Shown: piece by piece, positions 14,933 through 23,999 of the stretch | How positions within the stretch are numbered: position 1 is the stretch's first letter | Layout: each line of letters starts with the position of its first letter | NCBI RefSeq assembly: GCF_014202315.1 | Contig: NZ_JACHGN010000028.1 | Coordinates: forward strand, 62,001-126,000 | Source of the DNA: Thermocatellispora tengchongensis | GTDB taxonomy: Bacteria > Actinomycetota > Actinomycetes > Streptosporangiales > Streptosporangiaceae | Length of the DNA: 64,000 bases | Direction of reading: 5' to 3' | Position numbers and translations under genes: made by a program | Notes under the pieces: generated by a model | Database searches by the model: none | What the model was told of the DNA's origin: nothing | The model's input: only the letters and a program-made list of their open reading frames with translations

Positions 14933-16225
14933 GTGAGCGTGCTCGCCTGGGTGTCGGTGGCCGTCTTCCTCGGCGCCTACACCCTGATCGCCACGGAGAA
15001 GATCAACCGGGTCGCGGCGGCGCTCGGCGGGGCGGGGATCATGCTGCTGATCCACGCGACCGACGCCGAGGCGGCGTTCTTCTCCGAGCACGCGGGGATC
15101 GACTGGAACGTCATCTTCCTGCTGCTCGGCATGATGATCATCGTGGGCGTGCTGCGGCAGACCGGGGTGTTCGAGTACCTCGCGATCTGGGCGGCCAAAC
15201 GGGCCAGGGGCCGGCCGTTCCGGCTCATGGTCCTGCTGCTGGTGATCACGGCGGGGGCCTCGGCGCTGCTGGACAACGTGACCACCGTGCTGCTGATCGC
15301 GCCGGTGACCTTCCTGGTGTGCGAGCGGCTGGCGCTGCCCGTGGCGCCGTACCTGATCGCCGAGGCCATGGCCTCCAACATCGGCGGCGCGGCCACGCTG
15401 GTCGGCGACCCGCCGAACATCATCATCGCCAGCCGGGGCGGGCTGACGTTCAACGACTTCCTGGTGCACATGGCGCCGCTGATCGTGGTGGTCCTGGCGG
15501 TCTTCCTCGGGCTGTGCCGGCTGCTGTTCCGCTCGGCGTTCCGGTACGACCCGGAGCGGGCGGCGGAGATCATGGAGCTGAACCAGCGGGAGGCCATCGC
15601 CGACCGCCGCCTGCTGTGGCAGAGCCTGGCGGTGCTCGCCCTGGTGCTGGCCGCGTTCGTGCTGCACCCCGTGCTGCACTACGAGCCGTCCGTGGTGGCG
15701 GTGCTGGGCGCGGGCATCCTGGTGGCCGCGACCAGGGTGACCACCGAGGAGGCCATCTCCGAGGTGGAGTGGCCCACGCTGGTGTTCTTCGCCGGGCTGT
15801 TCGTCATGGTCGGCGCCCTGGTGGAGACCGGGGTCATCGGGGCCGTCTCCGAGGCCGTGGTCGAGGCCACGCAGGGCCGGCTGGCGCTGACGACGATGCT
15901 GCTGCTGTGGGGCTCGGCGGCGGTGTCGGCGATCGTGGACAACATCCCCTACGTCGCGACCATGAGCCCCATCGTGGCCGAGCTGGTGCAGGCCAACGGC
16001 GGCGACGGCCCCGGCCAGGTGCTGTGGTGGGCCCTGGCCGTCGGCGCCGACCTGGGCGGCAACGCCACCGCCGTCGGGGCCGCCGCCAACGTGGTGGTGC
16101 TGGGCATCGCGGCGCGCAACCGCACCCCGATCACCTTCTGGCAGTTCACCCGGGTCGGCCTGATCGTCACCGTGGTCACGGTCGCGGTCTCGGTGCCGTA
16201 CTTCTGGCTGCGCTACCTGGGCTGA
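14933..16225 (+). CDS. ArsB/NhaD (ion-transporter superfamily) permease
   Basis: A 430-residue integral membrane protein of the ion-transporter superfamily with about 11-12 helices in two related halves. Each half has the re-entrant hairpin signature: GASALLDNVTTVLLIAPV with NIGGAATLVGDPPNIIIAS in the first, and SAIVDNIPYVATMSPI with DLGGNATAVGAAANVVVLGIA in the second. These motifs fit ArsB arsenite permeases, NhaD Na+/H+ antiporters and the P-protein. Substrate is therefore arsenite or Na+, unresolved. The GTG start 14933 has a weak ribosome site. The ArsR gene nearby lacks an arsenic site, so arsenite is not favoured by context. Confidence 0.85.
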   Translation: MSVLAWVSVAVFLGAYTLIATEKINRVAAALGGAGIMLLIHATDAEAAFFSEHAGIDWNVIFLLLGMMIIVGVLRQTGVFEYLAIWAAKRARGRPFRLMVLLLVITAGASALLDNVTTVLLIAPVTFLVCERLALPVAPYLIAEAMASNIGGAATLVGDPPNIIIASRGGLTFNDFLVHMAPLIVVVLAVFLGLCRLLFRSAFRYDPERAAEIMELNQREAIADRRLLWQSLAVLALVLAAFVLHPVLHYEPSVVAVLGAGILVAATRVTTEEAISEVEWPTLVFFAGLFVMVGALVETGVIGAVSEAVVEATQGRLALTTMLLLWGSAAVSAIVDNIPYVATMSPIVAELVQANGGDGPGQVLWWALAVGADLGGNATAVGAAANVVVLGIAARNRTPITFWQFTRVGLIVTVVTVAVSVPYFWLRYLG

Positions 16226-16319
16226 GCCCGGCGGCGGAGCCGCCTTTCGTTGGACCTTCGGACAACGATCCCGGGGCCGGTTCGTGCGATCGGCCGAAGC
16301 GGGGCCGCGACCGGGTGCC

Positions 16320-16325
16320 TAGCGT
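16320..16325 (+). promoter_or_regulatory. -10 box of a probable leaderless promoter
   Basis: TAGCGT, followed after six bases by the ATG of the S9 peptidase. No Shine-Dalgarno sequence is visible before that ATG. This spacing is typical of leaderless actinobacterial messages. No good -35 hexamer is seen. Confidence 0.4.
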
Positions 16326-16331
16326 TCGGGT

Positions 16332-18215
16332 ATGCCTCGACTCTCTCCCGGCGACCTCTACCGGCTCGCCGTGCCCGGGGACCCGCGGCTGCGCCCCGAC
16401 GGCGGCGCGGTCGCGTACGTCCTCACCACCGCCGACCGCGAGGCCGACGAGAACCGCTCGGAGATCTGGCTCGCCGCGCCGGGCGCCGAGCCCCGGCGGC
16501 TCACCACGGGGCCGCGGGACGCCGCGCCGCGCTGGGCGCCCGACGGGCGCACGCTGGCGTTCCTGCGCGAGGTGGACGGCAGGCCGCAGGTGCACCTGCT
16601 GCCCATGGACGGCGGCATGGACGGCGGCGAGCCGTGGGCGCTGACCTCGGCGCCGCTGGGCGCGGGCGTGCCGGTCTGGTCGCCTGACGGCCGCACCATC
16701 GCGTACGCCGCGCCGTGCGGCGAGGTCGATCCGCACGCGCCGGTGGTCGCCGACGCCCTGGACTACAAGGCCGACGGCGCCGGGCTGCTGCGCGGGCTGC
16801 GCACCCACCTGTTCTCCTGCGACGTGGCCACCGGCGAGACCACCCGGCTCACCGAGGGCGACTTCCACGCCGGAGAGCCCTCGTGGTCGGCGGACGGGCG
16901 GCGGCTCGCCTTCGTGGCCGACATGCGGCCCGACCGGGACCTCAAGCCCGGCGCGGCCGTGTACGAGGTGGCCGCCGCCGGAGGCGGGCCCGTACGGCTG
17001 ACCGGCGAGGACGTGGTGTGCGCCGCGGCGTGGTGGCTGGACGGGCGGCTGGTCGTGGCCGGATGGGCCGGCGGCGACCTGGTGAGCCACACCCGGCTGT
17101 TCCGGCTGGAGGCCGGCGGGCTGGAGGAGATCGCGCCCGAGCTGGACCGCAACGTGATGACCGGCGCCCCCGGCTACCCCGGGGCGGCGCCGCAGCCGCT
17201 GGACGGCGGGCTGCTGTTCTGCGCCCGCGACGGCGGCTGCACCCACCTGTACCTGGACGGGAAGAAGCTCGTGGGCGGCGACCGGGTGGTCTGCGGCATG
17301 ACCGCGGCGGCGGGCCGGATCGCCTACCTGGCCACCACCCCGTACAGCGTGGGCGACCTGATCCTGCGCGACGCCACCGGCGAGGAGACGCGGCTGGCGT
17401 CGTACGCGCTGGAGGGGGCCGAGCCGTACCTGCCGCGGGCCCGCGTCTTCACCGCGCCCGACGGCCGTCAGGTGGAGGGCTTCGTGCTCCGGGACGAGTC
17501 GATCCCCGGGCCGGGGCCGCTGCTGCTGGACGTGCACGGCGGCCCGCACAACGCGTGGGCGCCGGTGTTCGACGCCGCGCACCTCTACCACCAGGCGCTC
17601 GCCGCCAAGGGCTGGACCGTGCTCACCGTCAACCCGCGCGGCAGCGACGGCTACGGCGAGGAGTTCTACACCGCCGCGCGCGGCGCGTGGGGCCTGGCCG
17701 ACGCGGGCGACCTGCTCGCGCCGGTCGAGGAGCTGGTCGCCGAGGGCGTGGCCGACCCGGAGCGCCTGGCCGTGACCGGCTACAGCTACGGCGGCTACAT
17801 GGCGTGCATGCTGCCCGCCATGACCGGGAGGTTCCGGGCGGCCGTCGCCGGCGGGTGCGTCAGCGACCTGGCCGGGATGGCCGGAACCTCCGACCTGGGG
17901 CACTTCCTGGTCGAGCACGAGTGCGGCGGGGCGCCCGAGCGGCAGTCGCCGGTGTCGTATCTGGACGAGGTGCGCACGCCGACGCTGCTGCTGCACGGCC
18001 TGGACGACGTGCGCTGCCCGCCCGGCCAGGCCGAGCGCTGGTTCGCCGGGCTGCGCGAGCGGGGCGTGCCGGCCCGGCTGGTGCTCTACCCGGGCGCGTC
18101 CCACCTGTTCATCCTCAACGGACGGCCGTCGCATCGGCTGGACTACAACGAAAGGATCATCGCGTGGCTGGAACAGTGGATCCCGGACGCTGGACCGGAC
18201 GGCTCGCCGAGCTGA
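16332..18215 (+). CDS. S9-family (prolyl oligopeptidase/acylaminoacyl-peptidase) serine peptidase
   Basis: A 627-residue peptidase. Residues 1 to about 370 form a beta-propeller with TolB/PD40-like blades (WAPDGRTLAFLRE, WSPDGRTIAYAA, WSADGRRLAFVAD). The C-terminal alpha/beta hydrolase contains DVHGGPHNAWAPVFD, NPRGSDGYGEEF, nucleophile elbow GYSYGGYM, then LDDVRCPP (Asp) and GASHLF (His). No signal peptide, so it should act on imported peptides in the cytoplasm, releasing N-terminal or acylated residues. It overlaps the following serine hydrolase by 52 bases. The neighbouring regulator and dipeptide importer suggest a peptide-catabolic role. Confidence 0.9.
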   Translation: MPRLSPGDLYRLAVPGDPRLRPDGGAVAYVLTTADREADENRSEIWLAAPGAEPRRLTTGPRDAAPRWAPDGRTLAFLREVDGRPQVHLLPMDGGMDGGEPWALTSAPLGAGVPVWSPDGRTIAYAAPCGEVDPHAPVVADALDYKADGAGLLRGLRTHLFSCDVATGETTRLTEGDFHAGEPSWSADGRRLAFVADMRPDRDLKPGAAVYEVAAAGGGPVRLTGEDVVCAAAWWLDGRLVVAGWAGGDLVSHTRLFRLEAGGLEEIAPELDRNVMTGAPGYPGAAPQPLDGGLLFCARDGGCTHLYLDGKKLVGGDRVVCGMTAAAGRIAYLATTPYSVGDLILRDATGEETRLASYALEGAEPYLPRARVFTAPDGRQVEGFVLRDESIPGPGPLLLDVHGGPHNAWAPVFDAAHLYHQALAAKGWTVLTVNPRGSDGYGEEFYTAARGAWGLADAGDLLAPVEELVAEGVADPERLAVTGYSYGGYMACMLPAMTGRFRAAVAGGCVSDLAGMAGTSDLGHFLVEHECGGAPERQSPVSYLDEVRTPTLLLHGLDDVRCPPGQAERWFAGLRERGVPARLVLYPGASHLFILNGRPSHRLDYNERIIAWLEQWIPDAGPDGSPS

Positions 18216-19483
18216 TCGCCGAGCACGAGGTGCCGGGCGCGAGCCTGGCCTTCCTGTACGAGGGAGAGGTGCACACCGCGGCGGCGGGCGTCGTCAACGC
18301 CGACACCGGCGCGCCGGTCCTGACCGACTCGCTGTTCCAGATCGGCTCGGTGACCAAGGTGTGGACCGCGACCCAGCTCATGATGCTCGCCGAGCAGGGC
18401 GCGCTCACCCTGGACACCCCGGTGCACGAGGTGCTGCCGGAGTTCCGCGTGGCCGACGCCGAGGTGACCAAGGCGGTGACGGTCAGGCACCTGCTCACCC
18501 ACACCTCCGGCATCGACGGCGACCTGTTCCTCGACACCGGACGCGGTGACGACTGCCTGGAGAAGTACGTCCAGGCGTGCGCGGACCTGCGGCAGAACCA
18601 CCCGCTCGGCGCCACCCAGTCCTACTGCAACTCCGGCTTCACCGTCGCCGGGCGGATCGTGGAGTGGCTGACCGGCAAGGGGTGGGACGCCGCCCTGCGC
18701 GAGCAGATCGTCGAGCCGCTGGGCCTGACCCACACCTGGACCCTGCCGGAGGACGTGCTGCGCTTCAGCGCCGCGGTCGGGCACATGGACGGCAAGGTCG
18801 TCCCGGCGTGGGGCCTGATGCGCTCGGCAGGCCCGGCCGGGCTGATCTGCGCCCGCCCCGCCGACGTGGTGGCCTTCGCCCGCGCCCACCTCGCACCGGG
18901 CCTGCTGCGCGACCCCGAGGCGATGCGGGTGCCGCAGGTGGACATCCCCAACCCGCACACCCTGGGCCGGCAGTGGGGGATCGGCTGGATCCTGGACGAG
19001 TGGGACGGGCACCGGGTCTTCTCCCACGGCGGCAACACCATCGGCCAGGCCGCCATGCTGTGGGTGGTGGACGACACCGTCGCCTGCGTGACCGCCAACG
19101 GCGGGCACACCGCCGCGTTCCAGCACGCGGTGGCGTCCGAGCTGTTCGGCGAGCTGCTGGGCGTCACCCCGCCGCCGGTGCTCGGCCCGCCGCAGACCCC
19201 GGTCGAGGTGGACGTCGAGCGGTACGCCGGCGTCTACGAGCGCGCCGGGGCCAGGATCACCCTGGCCGCCGCCGACGGCCGGCTGAACCTGCACATGGAG
19301 GCGACCGGGGCGCTCGCCGGGCTCCAGCCGCCGATGGACTTCGAGCTGATCCCGGTGAACGAGACCACCTTCGTGGGCCGCCCGGAGAACGAGCCGCAGT
19401 GGATCTCGGCCGTCTTCTACGAGCTGGCCGACGGCTCCCCGTACGTCCACATGGGCGCGCGAGCCACCCCCAAGGTCGGGTGA
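18164..19483 (+). CDS. Class-C beta-lactamase-fold serine hydrolase (D-aminopeptidase/esterase-like)
   Basis: 439 residues, start GTG 18164 with AAAGGA seven bases upstream, inside the 3' end of the S9 gene. Catalytic motifs of the penicillin-binding-protein-like fold are present: SVTK (Ser-x-x-Lys) near residue 47, YCN in QSYCNSGFTVAGRI, and HGG in FSHGGNTIGQA replacing KTG. A C-terminal lipocalin-like or DUF domain (VDVERYAGVYERAGARITLAAADGRLNLHMEA) follows, as in D-aminopeptidases and EstB-type esterases. No signal peptide is seen, so it is unlikely to be a secreted beta-lactamase. Coupling to a peptidase and a dipeptide importer favours hydrolysis of D-amino-acid peptides (inference). Confidence 0.85.
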   Translation: MAGTVDPGRWTGRLAELIAEHEVPGASLAFLYEGEVHTAAAGVVNADTGAPVLTDSLFQIGSVTKVWTATQLMMLAEQGALTLDTPVHEVLPEFRVADAEVTKAVTVRHLLTHTSGIDGDLFLDTGRGDDCLEKYVQACADLRQNHPLGATQSYCNSGFTVAGRIVEWLTGKGWDAALREQIVEPLGLTHTWTLPEDVLRFSAAVGHMDGKVVPAWGLMRSAGPAGLICARPADVVAFARAHLAPGLLRDPEAMRVPQVDIPNPHTLGRQWGIGWILDEWDGHRVFSHGGNTIGQAAMLWVVDDTVACVTANGGHTAAFQHAVASELFGELLGVTPPPVLGPPQTPVEVDVERYAGVYERAGARITLAAADGRLNLHMEATGALAGLQPPMDFELIPVNETTFVGRPENEPQWISAVFYELADGSPYVHMGARATPKVG

Positions 19484-19495
19484 CCACCCGGCCTG

Positions 19496-19527
19496 ACGGA
19501 GATGTCGCTGTACGGAGATGTCGCTGT
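19496..19527 (+). repeat. Perfect 16-bp tandem duplication before the PucR gene
   Basis: ACGGAGATGTCGCTGT occurs twice head to tail (19496-19511 and 19512-19527). It lies just after the serine hydrolase stop and covers the possible ATG start of the PucR gene. Each copy carries GGAGATG, so duplicated start signals are produced. Confidence 0.8.
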
Positions 19528-21173
19528 ATGTCCGTTACCGTGAGGAGGTGACGACCCGGCCGCGCACCAGCCTGCTGCGCATCGTGGAGGACCTGGGCAG
19601 CTCCGTGCTGGACGTGGCGGCCTCGCCCGGTGACCTCGACGCCGAGGTCACCGGCGTGCACATCTACGACCCGCTGGACGAGATGCTGGTGCCCGCGGGC
19701 GGGATCGTGCTCGGCGTCGGCGTCGAGGGCGCCGAGCGGATCACCGGCCTGCTCGCGGCGGCACGGCCCGCCGCGGGCCTGGTGGTCAAGCAGCCGGTGC
19801 ACGTGGACGCCGCCGTGCTCGCCGCGGTGCGGGAGACCGGGGTGGCGCTGCTCGGCCTGACCAGGGCGGCGTCCTGGTCGCAGGTGGCGGCGCTGCTGCG
19901 CTCGCTGCTGGCGGAGGGGCAGCTCGCCGAGCCGGACCGGGACGACCCGTCGGGCGACCTGTTCTCGCTGGCCAACGCGGTCTGCGCGTTGCTGGACGCG
20001 CCGGTCACGATCGAGGACCGGTCCTCCCGGGTGCTGGCGTACTCCGGCAGGCAAGACGAGGCCGACCCGGGCCGGGTGGCCACGGTGCTGGGCCGGCAGG
20101 TGCCGGCGCGCTGGACGCGCATGCTGGAGGAGCGCGGCTTCTTCCGGGAGCTGTACCAGAGCCACGAGCCGATCCACATCCAGATCGGCGATGGGACCAT
20201 GCTGGACCGCGTGGCGGTGGCCGTGCGGTCGGGGGACGAGATCCTGGGCTCGATCTGGGCGGCGGTGCGCGAGCCGCTCACCGAGCAGCGCCGGGCCGCG
20301 CTGGCCGACGCCGCCAAGATCGTCGCGTTGCAGTTGCTGCGCGAGCGGGCCGGGGCCGACGCGCGGCGGAGGCTCCGCGCCGACCTGCTGGCCACCGTGC
20401 TGGAGGGCGGCGCGGAGGCCGCCGAGGCCGCCGGGCGGCTCGGCGTCGCAAGCGAGCGGCTGTGCGTGCTGGCCGCGCAGCTCGCCGAGCAGGGGACGCC
20501 GGAGCACGACGCGGCCCGGGTGGAAAGCGACAGGCAGCGCTTCTGCGACGCGCTCGCGCTGCACGTCGCGGCCATCCACCCCCGCTCGGCCGCCGCGCTG
20601 ATCGGCTCGGTCGCGTACGCCGTGCTGCCCCTGCCCGCCGGCCGCGGCGAGGGCGGCGGCGCAGACGCCGAGCGGCGGGCCGTACGGGTCGCCGAGAGCT
20701 TCCTGGCCCGGGTCGGCCCCCGCCACGCGGCCAACATCGGGGTGGGCAGGTTCGCCGGCAGCCTCGCCGAAGTGGCCCGGTCGCGGGCCGACGCCGACCG
20801 GGCGCTGCGCGTGCTGCGCGCCCGCGGCGCCTCGGGCGCGGTGGCCGACTACACCGCCGTGCACTTCGAGTCGCTGCTGCTCCAGCTCTCCGACCTGGCC
20901 CGCGCCGAGGACCAGCGGCCCACCGGCCCGTACGAGCGGCTGCTCCGCTACGACGCCGAGCACGGCACCGAGCTGGTCGCCACCCTGCGGGCCTATCTCG
21001 ACGCCTTCGGCGACGTCAACGCCGCCGCGGCGCGGGTGCACGTGCACGCCAACACCTTCAGGTACCGCCTCAAGCGGCTCACCGAGATCGGCGGCCTGGA
21101 CCTGAGCGACCCGGACGTGCGCCTGGGCGTGATGCTGCAACTGCGCATCTTCGGCAGGGATCGGCGCGGCTGA
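19518..21173 (+). CDS. PucR/CdaR-family transcriptional regulator
   Basis: 551 residues (541 from GTG 19548, an alternative start). Domain order: N-terminal PucR ligand-sensing domain (about 20-140, EVTGVHIYDPLDEMLVPAGGIVLGVGVEG), a central GAF/GGDEF-like region (FSLANAVCALLDAPVTIEDRSSRVLAYSG), and a C-terminal PucR helix-turn-helix (LLRYDAEHGTELVATLRAYLDAFGDVNAAAARVHVHANTFRYRLKRLTEIGGLDL). The family activates purine, amino-acid or peptide catabolic operons. It lies between two peptide hydrolases and a dipeptide ABC operon on the same strand, which makes it their likely activator. Starts here are ambiguous because of the tandem duplication. Confidence 0.88.
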   Translation: MSLYVRYREEVTTRPRTSLLRIVEDLGSSVLDVAASPGDLDAEVTGVHIYDPLDEMLVPAGGIVLGVGVEGAERITGLLAAARPAAGLVVKQPVHVDAAVLAAVRETGVALLGLTRAASWSQVAALLRSLLAEGQLAEPDRDDPSGDLFSLANAVCALLDAPVTIEDRSSRVLAYSGRQDEADPGRVATVLGRQVPARWTRMLEERGFFRELYQSHEPIHIQIGDGTMLDRVAVAVRSGDEILGSIWAAVREPLTEQRRAALADAAKIVALQLLRERAGADARRRLRADLLATVLEGGAEAAEAAGRLGVASERLCVLAAQLAEQGTPEHDAARVESDRQRFCDALALHVAAIHPRSAAALIGSVAYAVLPLPAGRGEGGGADAERRAVRVAESFLARVGPRHAANIGVGRFAGSLAEVARSRADADRALRVLRARGASGAVADYTAVHFESLLLQLSDLARAEDQRPTGPYERLLRYDAEHGTELVATLRAYLDAFGDVNAAAARVHVHANTFRYRLKRLTEIGGLDLSDPDVRLGVMLQLRIFGRDRRG

Positions 21174-21307
21174 CGCGGCGGCCCGCGCCGGTGTGAGGCG
21201 CTTTGGCCGGGCGTACGAGGCGGGCCGCGCTTTTCGTCCGCGCCCACGAAGCAGGAACCGCGGCGAGCGGCGAAGGTGGGGCATCACCCCCACCTTCTGG
21301 AGTCTCC

Positions 21308-22894
21308 ATGAGAACTATTCGCGGGATGACCGTTCTCTGCGCCCTGGGCCTGCTGGCGGCGGCGTGCGGTGGAGGCGCGGCGGGCGGCGGCGCGACGCCG
21401 GCGCAGGGCGGCACGTTCACCTTCGCCCTCCCCGCCGATCCCGGGGCGCTCGACCCCGCGACCGCCGTGCTGTCGGTCACCAACACCGTGCTGTCGCTGT
21501 CGTACGACACCCTGGTGTCCACCGGCGAGAAGGGGGAGGTCGTCCCCGCGCTCGCCGAGAAGTGGGACGTCGGACCGGACTCGGTGACGTTCACCCTGCG
21601 CAAGGGCGTCACCTGCGCCGACGGCAGCCCGCTCACCCCGTCCACGGTCGCCGAGAACGTCAACTACATCACCGACCCGGCCAGCAAATCGCCGGTCCAC
21701 GGGGTGCTGGTCCCGCAGGGGATGAAGGCGGAGGCGGACGACGCGGCGGGGACGGTCACGCTGTCCACGCCCGAGCCGTTCGGGTTCATCCTGGAGAGCA
21801 CCAGGACGATGTTCATCGTCTGCGGCAAGGGGCTCAAGGACCGCTCGCTGCTGGCCCACGCCACGTCCGGGTCGGGGCCGTACACGCTGACCGAGGCCGT
21901 GGCGGGCGACCACTACACGTTCAAGGTCCGTGAGGGCTACGCCTGGGGGCCCTCCGGCGGCACCACCGGGCAGCCGGGCCAGCCGGACACGGTGGTGCTC
22001 AAGGTGGTGCCGAACGAGCAGACCGCGGCGAACCTGCTCATCTCGGGCGGGCTCAACGCGGCGGTCATCTTCGGCGTGGACCGGGCGCGGCTGGAGGCCG
22101 ACCCGCGCATCACCAAGGAGATCCACTCCGGCGGCAACGGCCAGTTCTTCTACCACCAGGGCGAGGGCCACCCGGGCGCCGACCCGGCCGTCCGCAAGGC
22201 GCTCACCCAGGCCGTCAACCTGAGCGAGCTGGCCGGGATCGCCTCCAGCAACACGGGACGCCCGGCGACCGGGCTGGTCCTGGAGCCGCGGCCGTGCCCC
22301 GGCGACAGCGTGACCGGCAAGGTCCCCGCGTACGACCCGGCCGCCGCGAGCGCCGCGCTGGACGCCGCGGGCTGGAAGCCCGGCCCCGACGGCATCCGGG
22401 TCAAGGACGGCGAGAAGCTCACCCTGCGCCTGCTGTACGGGACGACCCGGGGCGCCGGCGTCCAGGCCGCGGCCGAGTACCTGGCCGCCGCGTGGCGCAA
22501 GGCCGGCGCCGACGTGAAGCTGAACGGCACCATCGACACCAAGCTGTCGGAGTCGCTGAACGTCACCCAGGACTGGGACGTCGTGTGGCTGCCGATCAGC
22601 GTCGTGCTGCCCACCCAGCTCACCGGCTTCCTGACCGGGCCGGGCGCGCCCAAGGGCGCCAACTTCGCGCACCTCGACAACAAGCGGTACGCCGAGCTGG
22701 CCGCCAAGGCCACCGGCACGCCCGGCCCGGAGGGCTGCAAGCTGTGGCTGGAGGCCGAGTCGGCGCTGTTCGAGCCGGCCGACCTGGTGCCGGTCGTGGA
22801 GAACACCACGCTGGTCGCCTTGAAGGGCGCCACGTTCCGCTACCTGCCCGGCCAGTTCCTGCCCCTCACCATCCGGATGACCGGGGGAGGCTGA
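21308..22894 (+). CDS. Peptide ABC transporter substrate-binding lipoprotein (SBP_bac_5)
   Basis: 528 residues, ATG 21308 after TGGAG. Lipoprotein signal MRTIRGMTVLCALGLLAAACGG, with a lipobox LAAAC giving lipid-modified Cys. The mature part is a family-5 (DppA/OppA-type) binding protein: GGTFTFALPADPGALDPATAV, SLSYDTLV, VVPALAEKWDVGPDSVTFTLRKGVTCADGSPLTPSTVAENV, and the C-terminal helix set ending FLPLTIRM. Anchored outside the membrane, it captures the peptide (or related solute) for the downstream permease. Its stop is followed directly by the permease GTG, so the operon is tight. Confidence 0.92.
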   Translation: MRTIRGMTVLCALGLLAAACGGGAAGGGATPAQGGTFTFALPADPGALDPATAVLSVTNTVLSLSYDTLVSTGEKGEVVPALAEKWDVGPDSVTFTLRKGVTCADGSPLTPSTVAENVNYITDPASKSPVHGVLVPQGMKAEADDAAGTVTLSTPEPFGFILESTRTMFIVCGKGLKDRSLLAHATSGSGPYTLTEAVAGDHYTFKVREGYAWGPSGGTTGQPGQPDTVVLKVVPNEQTAANLLISGGLNAAVIFGVDRARLEADPRITKEIHSGGNGQFFYHQGEGHPGADPAVRKALTQAVNLSELAGIASSNTGRPATGLVLEPRPCPGDSVTGKVPAYDPAAASAALDAAGWKPGPDGIRVKDGEKLTLRLLYGTTRGAGVQAAAEYLAAAWRKAGADVKLNGTIDTKLSESLNVTQDWDVVWLPISVVLPTQLTGFLTGPGAPKGANFAHLDNKRYAELAAKATGTPGPEGCKLWLEAESALFEPADLVPVVENTTLVALKGATFRYLPGQFLPLTIRMTGGG

Positions 22895-23851
22895 GTGGCG
22901 GGCATGACGCGCCGCCGCGGCGCGTACGCGCTGCGGCGGCTGGTCCGGTTCGCGGTCGCGCTGGGCGTGCTCATGGTCGCCTCGTTCGCGATGATCCACC
23001 TCATCCCGGGCGACCCCGTACGCGCCTCGCTCGGCCCGGCGGCGCCGTACGAGCTGGTGGAGGCCAGGCGAGCGGCTCTTGGCCTGGACCAGCCGCTGCC
23101 CGCCCAGTTCCTCGGCTACGTGGGCGGCGTGCTGACCGGCGAGTTCGGCACCTCGTTCCTGACCGGGGAGCGGGTCGGCGACGTCATCGCCGCCCGGCTG
23201 CCCACCACGCTCACGCTGGCCCTGGCGGCCACCGCCGTCGCGCTGCTGGTGGCGGTGCCGCTCGGCATGTGGGCGGGCGTCCGCACCGAGAACGGCCGGC
23301 GCCGCGGCACCGAGGCCGCCTTCACCTCGGTGACCGGCACGGCCGTGGCGGTGCCGGAGTTCCTGTACTCGATCGCGCTGGTCGCGGTGTTCGCGATCGG
23401 GCTCGGCTGGTTCCCGCCCGCCGGGCGCGCCGGGCCGGAGTCGTACGTGCTGCCGGTGGTCGCCCTGGCGATCGGCCCCGCCGCGATGATCGCCCGCATG
23501 TGCCGGGTGGAGACGCTGCGCGTGCTCGGCACCGAGTACGTCCGGCTGGCGCGGGCCAAACGCCTGCCCTCCGCCCGCCTGTACGTCCGGCACGTCCTGC
23601 CCGGCACCCTCACCGCGACCCTGACCGTCTGCGGCCTGCTGCTCACCGCCCTGATCGCGGGCAGCGTGATCGTGGAGTACGTCTTCGCCTGGCCGGGCCT
23701 GGGCCAGCGGATCGTGGAGTCGATCACGCAGAAGGACTATCCGGTCGCCCAGGGCGTGATCCTGGTCTACGGCGTGATCGTGCTCACCGTGAACCTGCTG
23801 ATCGACCTGGCCCTCGGCGCGCTCGACCCCACCTCCCGGCTGAAGGAGTGA
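22895..23851 (+). CDS. Peptide ABC transporter permease, DppB-like
   Basis: 318 residues with six membrane helices, opening ALRRLVRFAVALGVLMVASFAMIHLIPGDPVRASLGP (the DppB hallmark LIPGDP). The cytoplasmic coupling loop is RMCRVETLRVLGTEYVRLARAKRLPSARLYVRHVLP (EAA-type motif). GTG start follows the binding-protein stop without a gap. Its TGA stop (23849-23851) is formed by the first three bases of repeat element copy B. The protein therefore ends exactly where the element begins (TSRLKE), which implies the original C-terminus may have been a little different. Confidence 0.92.
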   Translation: MAGMTRRRGAYALRRLVRFAVALGVLMVASFAMIHLIPGDPVRASLGPAAPYELVEARRAALGLDQPLPAQFLGYVGGVLTGEFGTSFLTGERVGDVIAARLPTTLTLALAATAVALLVAVPLGMWAGVRTENGRRRGTEAAFTSVTGTAVAVPEFLYSIALVAVFAIGLGWFPPAGRAGPESYVLPVVALAIGPAAMIARMCRVETLRVLGTEYVRLARAKRLPSARLYVRHVLPGTLTATLTVCGLLLTALIAGSVIVEYVFAWPGLGQRIVESITQKDYPVAQGVILVYGVIVLTVNLLIDLALGALDPTSRLKE

Positions 23852-23996
23852 ACCCTTTTCAACCTCATCCCGCCTGCCCGAGGGAGGCGGGTCAAGATCC
23901 TAAAGGATGGCGAGAGTTGCTCCAGTTCACCCTGATCACATGTCGATACCGGGCGACCTTCCCGCATGCGGGAACAGGGCGGTTGAAAAGGGTTCA
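23849..23996 (-). repeat. Structured MITE-like repeat element, copy B (148 bp)
   Basis: The ends TGAACCCTTTTCAACC and GGTTGAAAAGGGTTCA are a perfect 16-bp inverted repeat. Internal hairpins are CCCGCCT, nine bases, AGGCGGG (23869-23891) and the palindrome TTCCCGCATGCGGGAA (23959-23974). In reverse complement it matches copy A at 5766-5910. The element lies between the two permease genes of the importer. Its left end supplies the upstream stop codon, and its right end (AAAAGGG) ends four bases before the next ATG, where it can act as ribosome binding site. No coding capacity. Confidence 0.78.
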
Positions 23997-23999
23997 ATC

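Noticed and set aside
23907..23999. Upstream ATG extending the permease-ATPase fusion
   Set aside because: The added residues would be encoded by the repeat element; the ATG at 24000 has an adequate ribosome site and begins a typical DppC N-terminus.
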